Assembly: GCA_014804385.1 (NCBI GenBank)
Contig: JAAUZW010000011.1
Location: 23,488 to 37,092 of the forward strand
Origin: Lachnospiraceae bacterium
GTDB lineage: Bacteria; Bacillota; Clostridia; Lachnospirales; Lachnospiraceae
Reading direction: 5' to 3'
DNA length: 13,605 nt
Shown: positions 13,376-13,605 of the stretch, in pieces
How positions within the stretch are numbered: position 1 is the first letter of the stretch
Layout: every line of letters starts with the position of its first letter
Notes under the pieces: generated by a model
Databases searched by the model: none
What the model saw: the letters and a program-made list of their open reading frames with translations, nothing else
Told to the model about the DNA's origin: nothing
Translations under genes and position numbers: made by a program

Positions 13376-13605
13376 CTACAGCTGGAACTGCGAGGTAATG
13401 TCCGACAGCTGCCGTGCGAAAACCTTCTCGCTTGACGTTTTACGAAAGGCTTCAGCCGTGAGGTCAACAACATCCGTTGTCTTTTTGGCAATATCGGAGA
13501 TGCCTGCGGAACAATCGCTGATATTGTTATTGATGTCCGACATCGTGCCGGTAATCTCATCAATAAAATGTTTCAGCTCCAGAACCTCATCGTTCGCCTG
13601 ATTCA
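13376..13605 (-). CDS. C-terminus of a second methyl-accepting chemotaxis protein; 5' part beyond right edge
   Basis: The minus strand is open from the right edge to a TAG at 13378-13376, about 75 codons. It reads NQANDEVLELKHFIDEITGT, MSDINNNISDCSAGISDIAK and KTTDVVDLTAEAFRKTSSEK, ending LSDITSQFQL. The heptad pattern of hydrophobic residues and the spacing Ile-x-x-x-Ile over the whole length fit the C-terminal descending helix of a chemoreceptor, and LSxIxxxFxL is a common receptor ending. The tip and sensor parts are outside the window, so whether the gene is intact cannot be judged. The following 100 bases (13277-13375) hold no gene and lead into the broken aldo/keto reductase. Confidence 0.7.
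   Translation of the reverse strand, partial: NQANDEVLELKHFIDEITGTMSDINNNISDCSAGISDIAKKTTDVVDLTAEAFRKTSSEKVFARQLSDITSQFQL

Noticed and set aside
13297..13563. Minus-strand frame of 88 codons over the second chemoreceptor end
   Set aside because: It is Arg-rich and out of frame with the coiled-coil receptor sequence, which is open through the same stretch.

Overview
The window looks like a chromosomal segment from a low-to-mid GC Gram-positive anaerobe of the Clostridia, most likely a flagellated member of the Lachnospiraceae. The reasons are strong AGGAGG-type ribosome sites, sigma-A style promoters, lipoproteins with Gram-positive-style lipoboxes, and a FlxA-like protein of a kind I associate with motile Lachnospiraceae. 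The taxon is inference; there is no rRNA or marker gene to confirm it.

Layout. (1) Positions 1-1670: the 5' part of a family 3 glycoside hydrolase on the minus strand, which runs off the left edge, and a divergent AraC-type regulator. They share a promoter region in which an 8-bp inverted repeat brackets the araC promoter. (2) Positions 1714-4632, minus strand: a two-gene unit made of a chemoreceptor with an extracellular Cache domain and, 18 bases downstream, a BMP/PnrA-type substrate-binding lipoprotein with no ABC permease or ATPase genes beside it. (3) Positions 4895-5809, plus strand: a FlxA-like protein with a low-complexity insert and a duplicated motif, transcribed divergently from the chemoreceptor. 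(4) Positions 5872-9576, minus strand: a large hybrid sensor kinase with two extracellular Venus-flytrap domains, a PAS-like region, the kinase core and two receiver domains. It ends in a strong terminator shared with the FlxA-like gene. (5) Positions 9844-10917, plus strand: a DUF3089 alpha/beta-hydrolase lipoprotein divergent from the kinase. Its promoter is preceded by two tandem 21-bp direct repeats.

(6) Positions 11081-13605 form a decayed region. It holds a GntR helix-turn-helix fragment with no 3' end, a PIN-like fragment broken at both ends, an intact lipoprotein flavodoxin, the 3' end of an FMN-reductase-like flavoprotein gene, an aldo/keto reductase without its first third, and the 3' end of a second chemoreceptor running off the right edge. 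The flavodoxin, FMN reductase and reductase remnants look like a former redox operon collapsed by deletions.

How the parts fit: regions 2-4 suggest sensing of external small molecules (chemoreceptor plus binding lipoprotein, two-flytrap kinase) next to a probable motility-related protein. The AraC/GH3 pair looks like locally regulated sugar use. No DNA-binding response regulator for the kinase is present, so its output is not encoded here.
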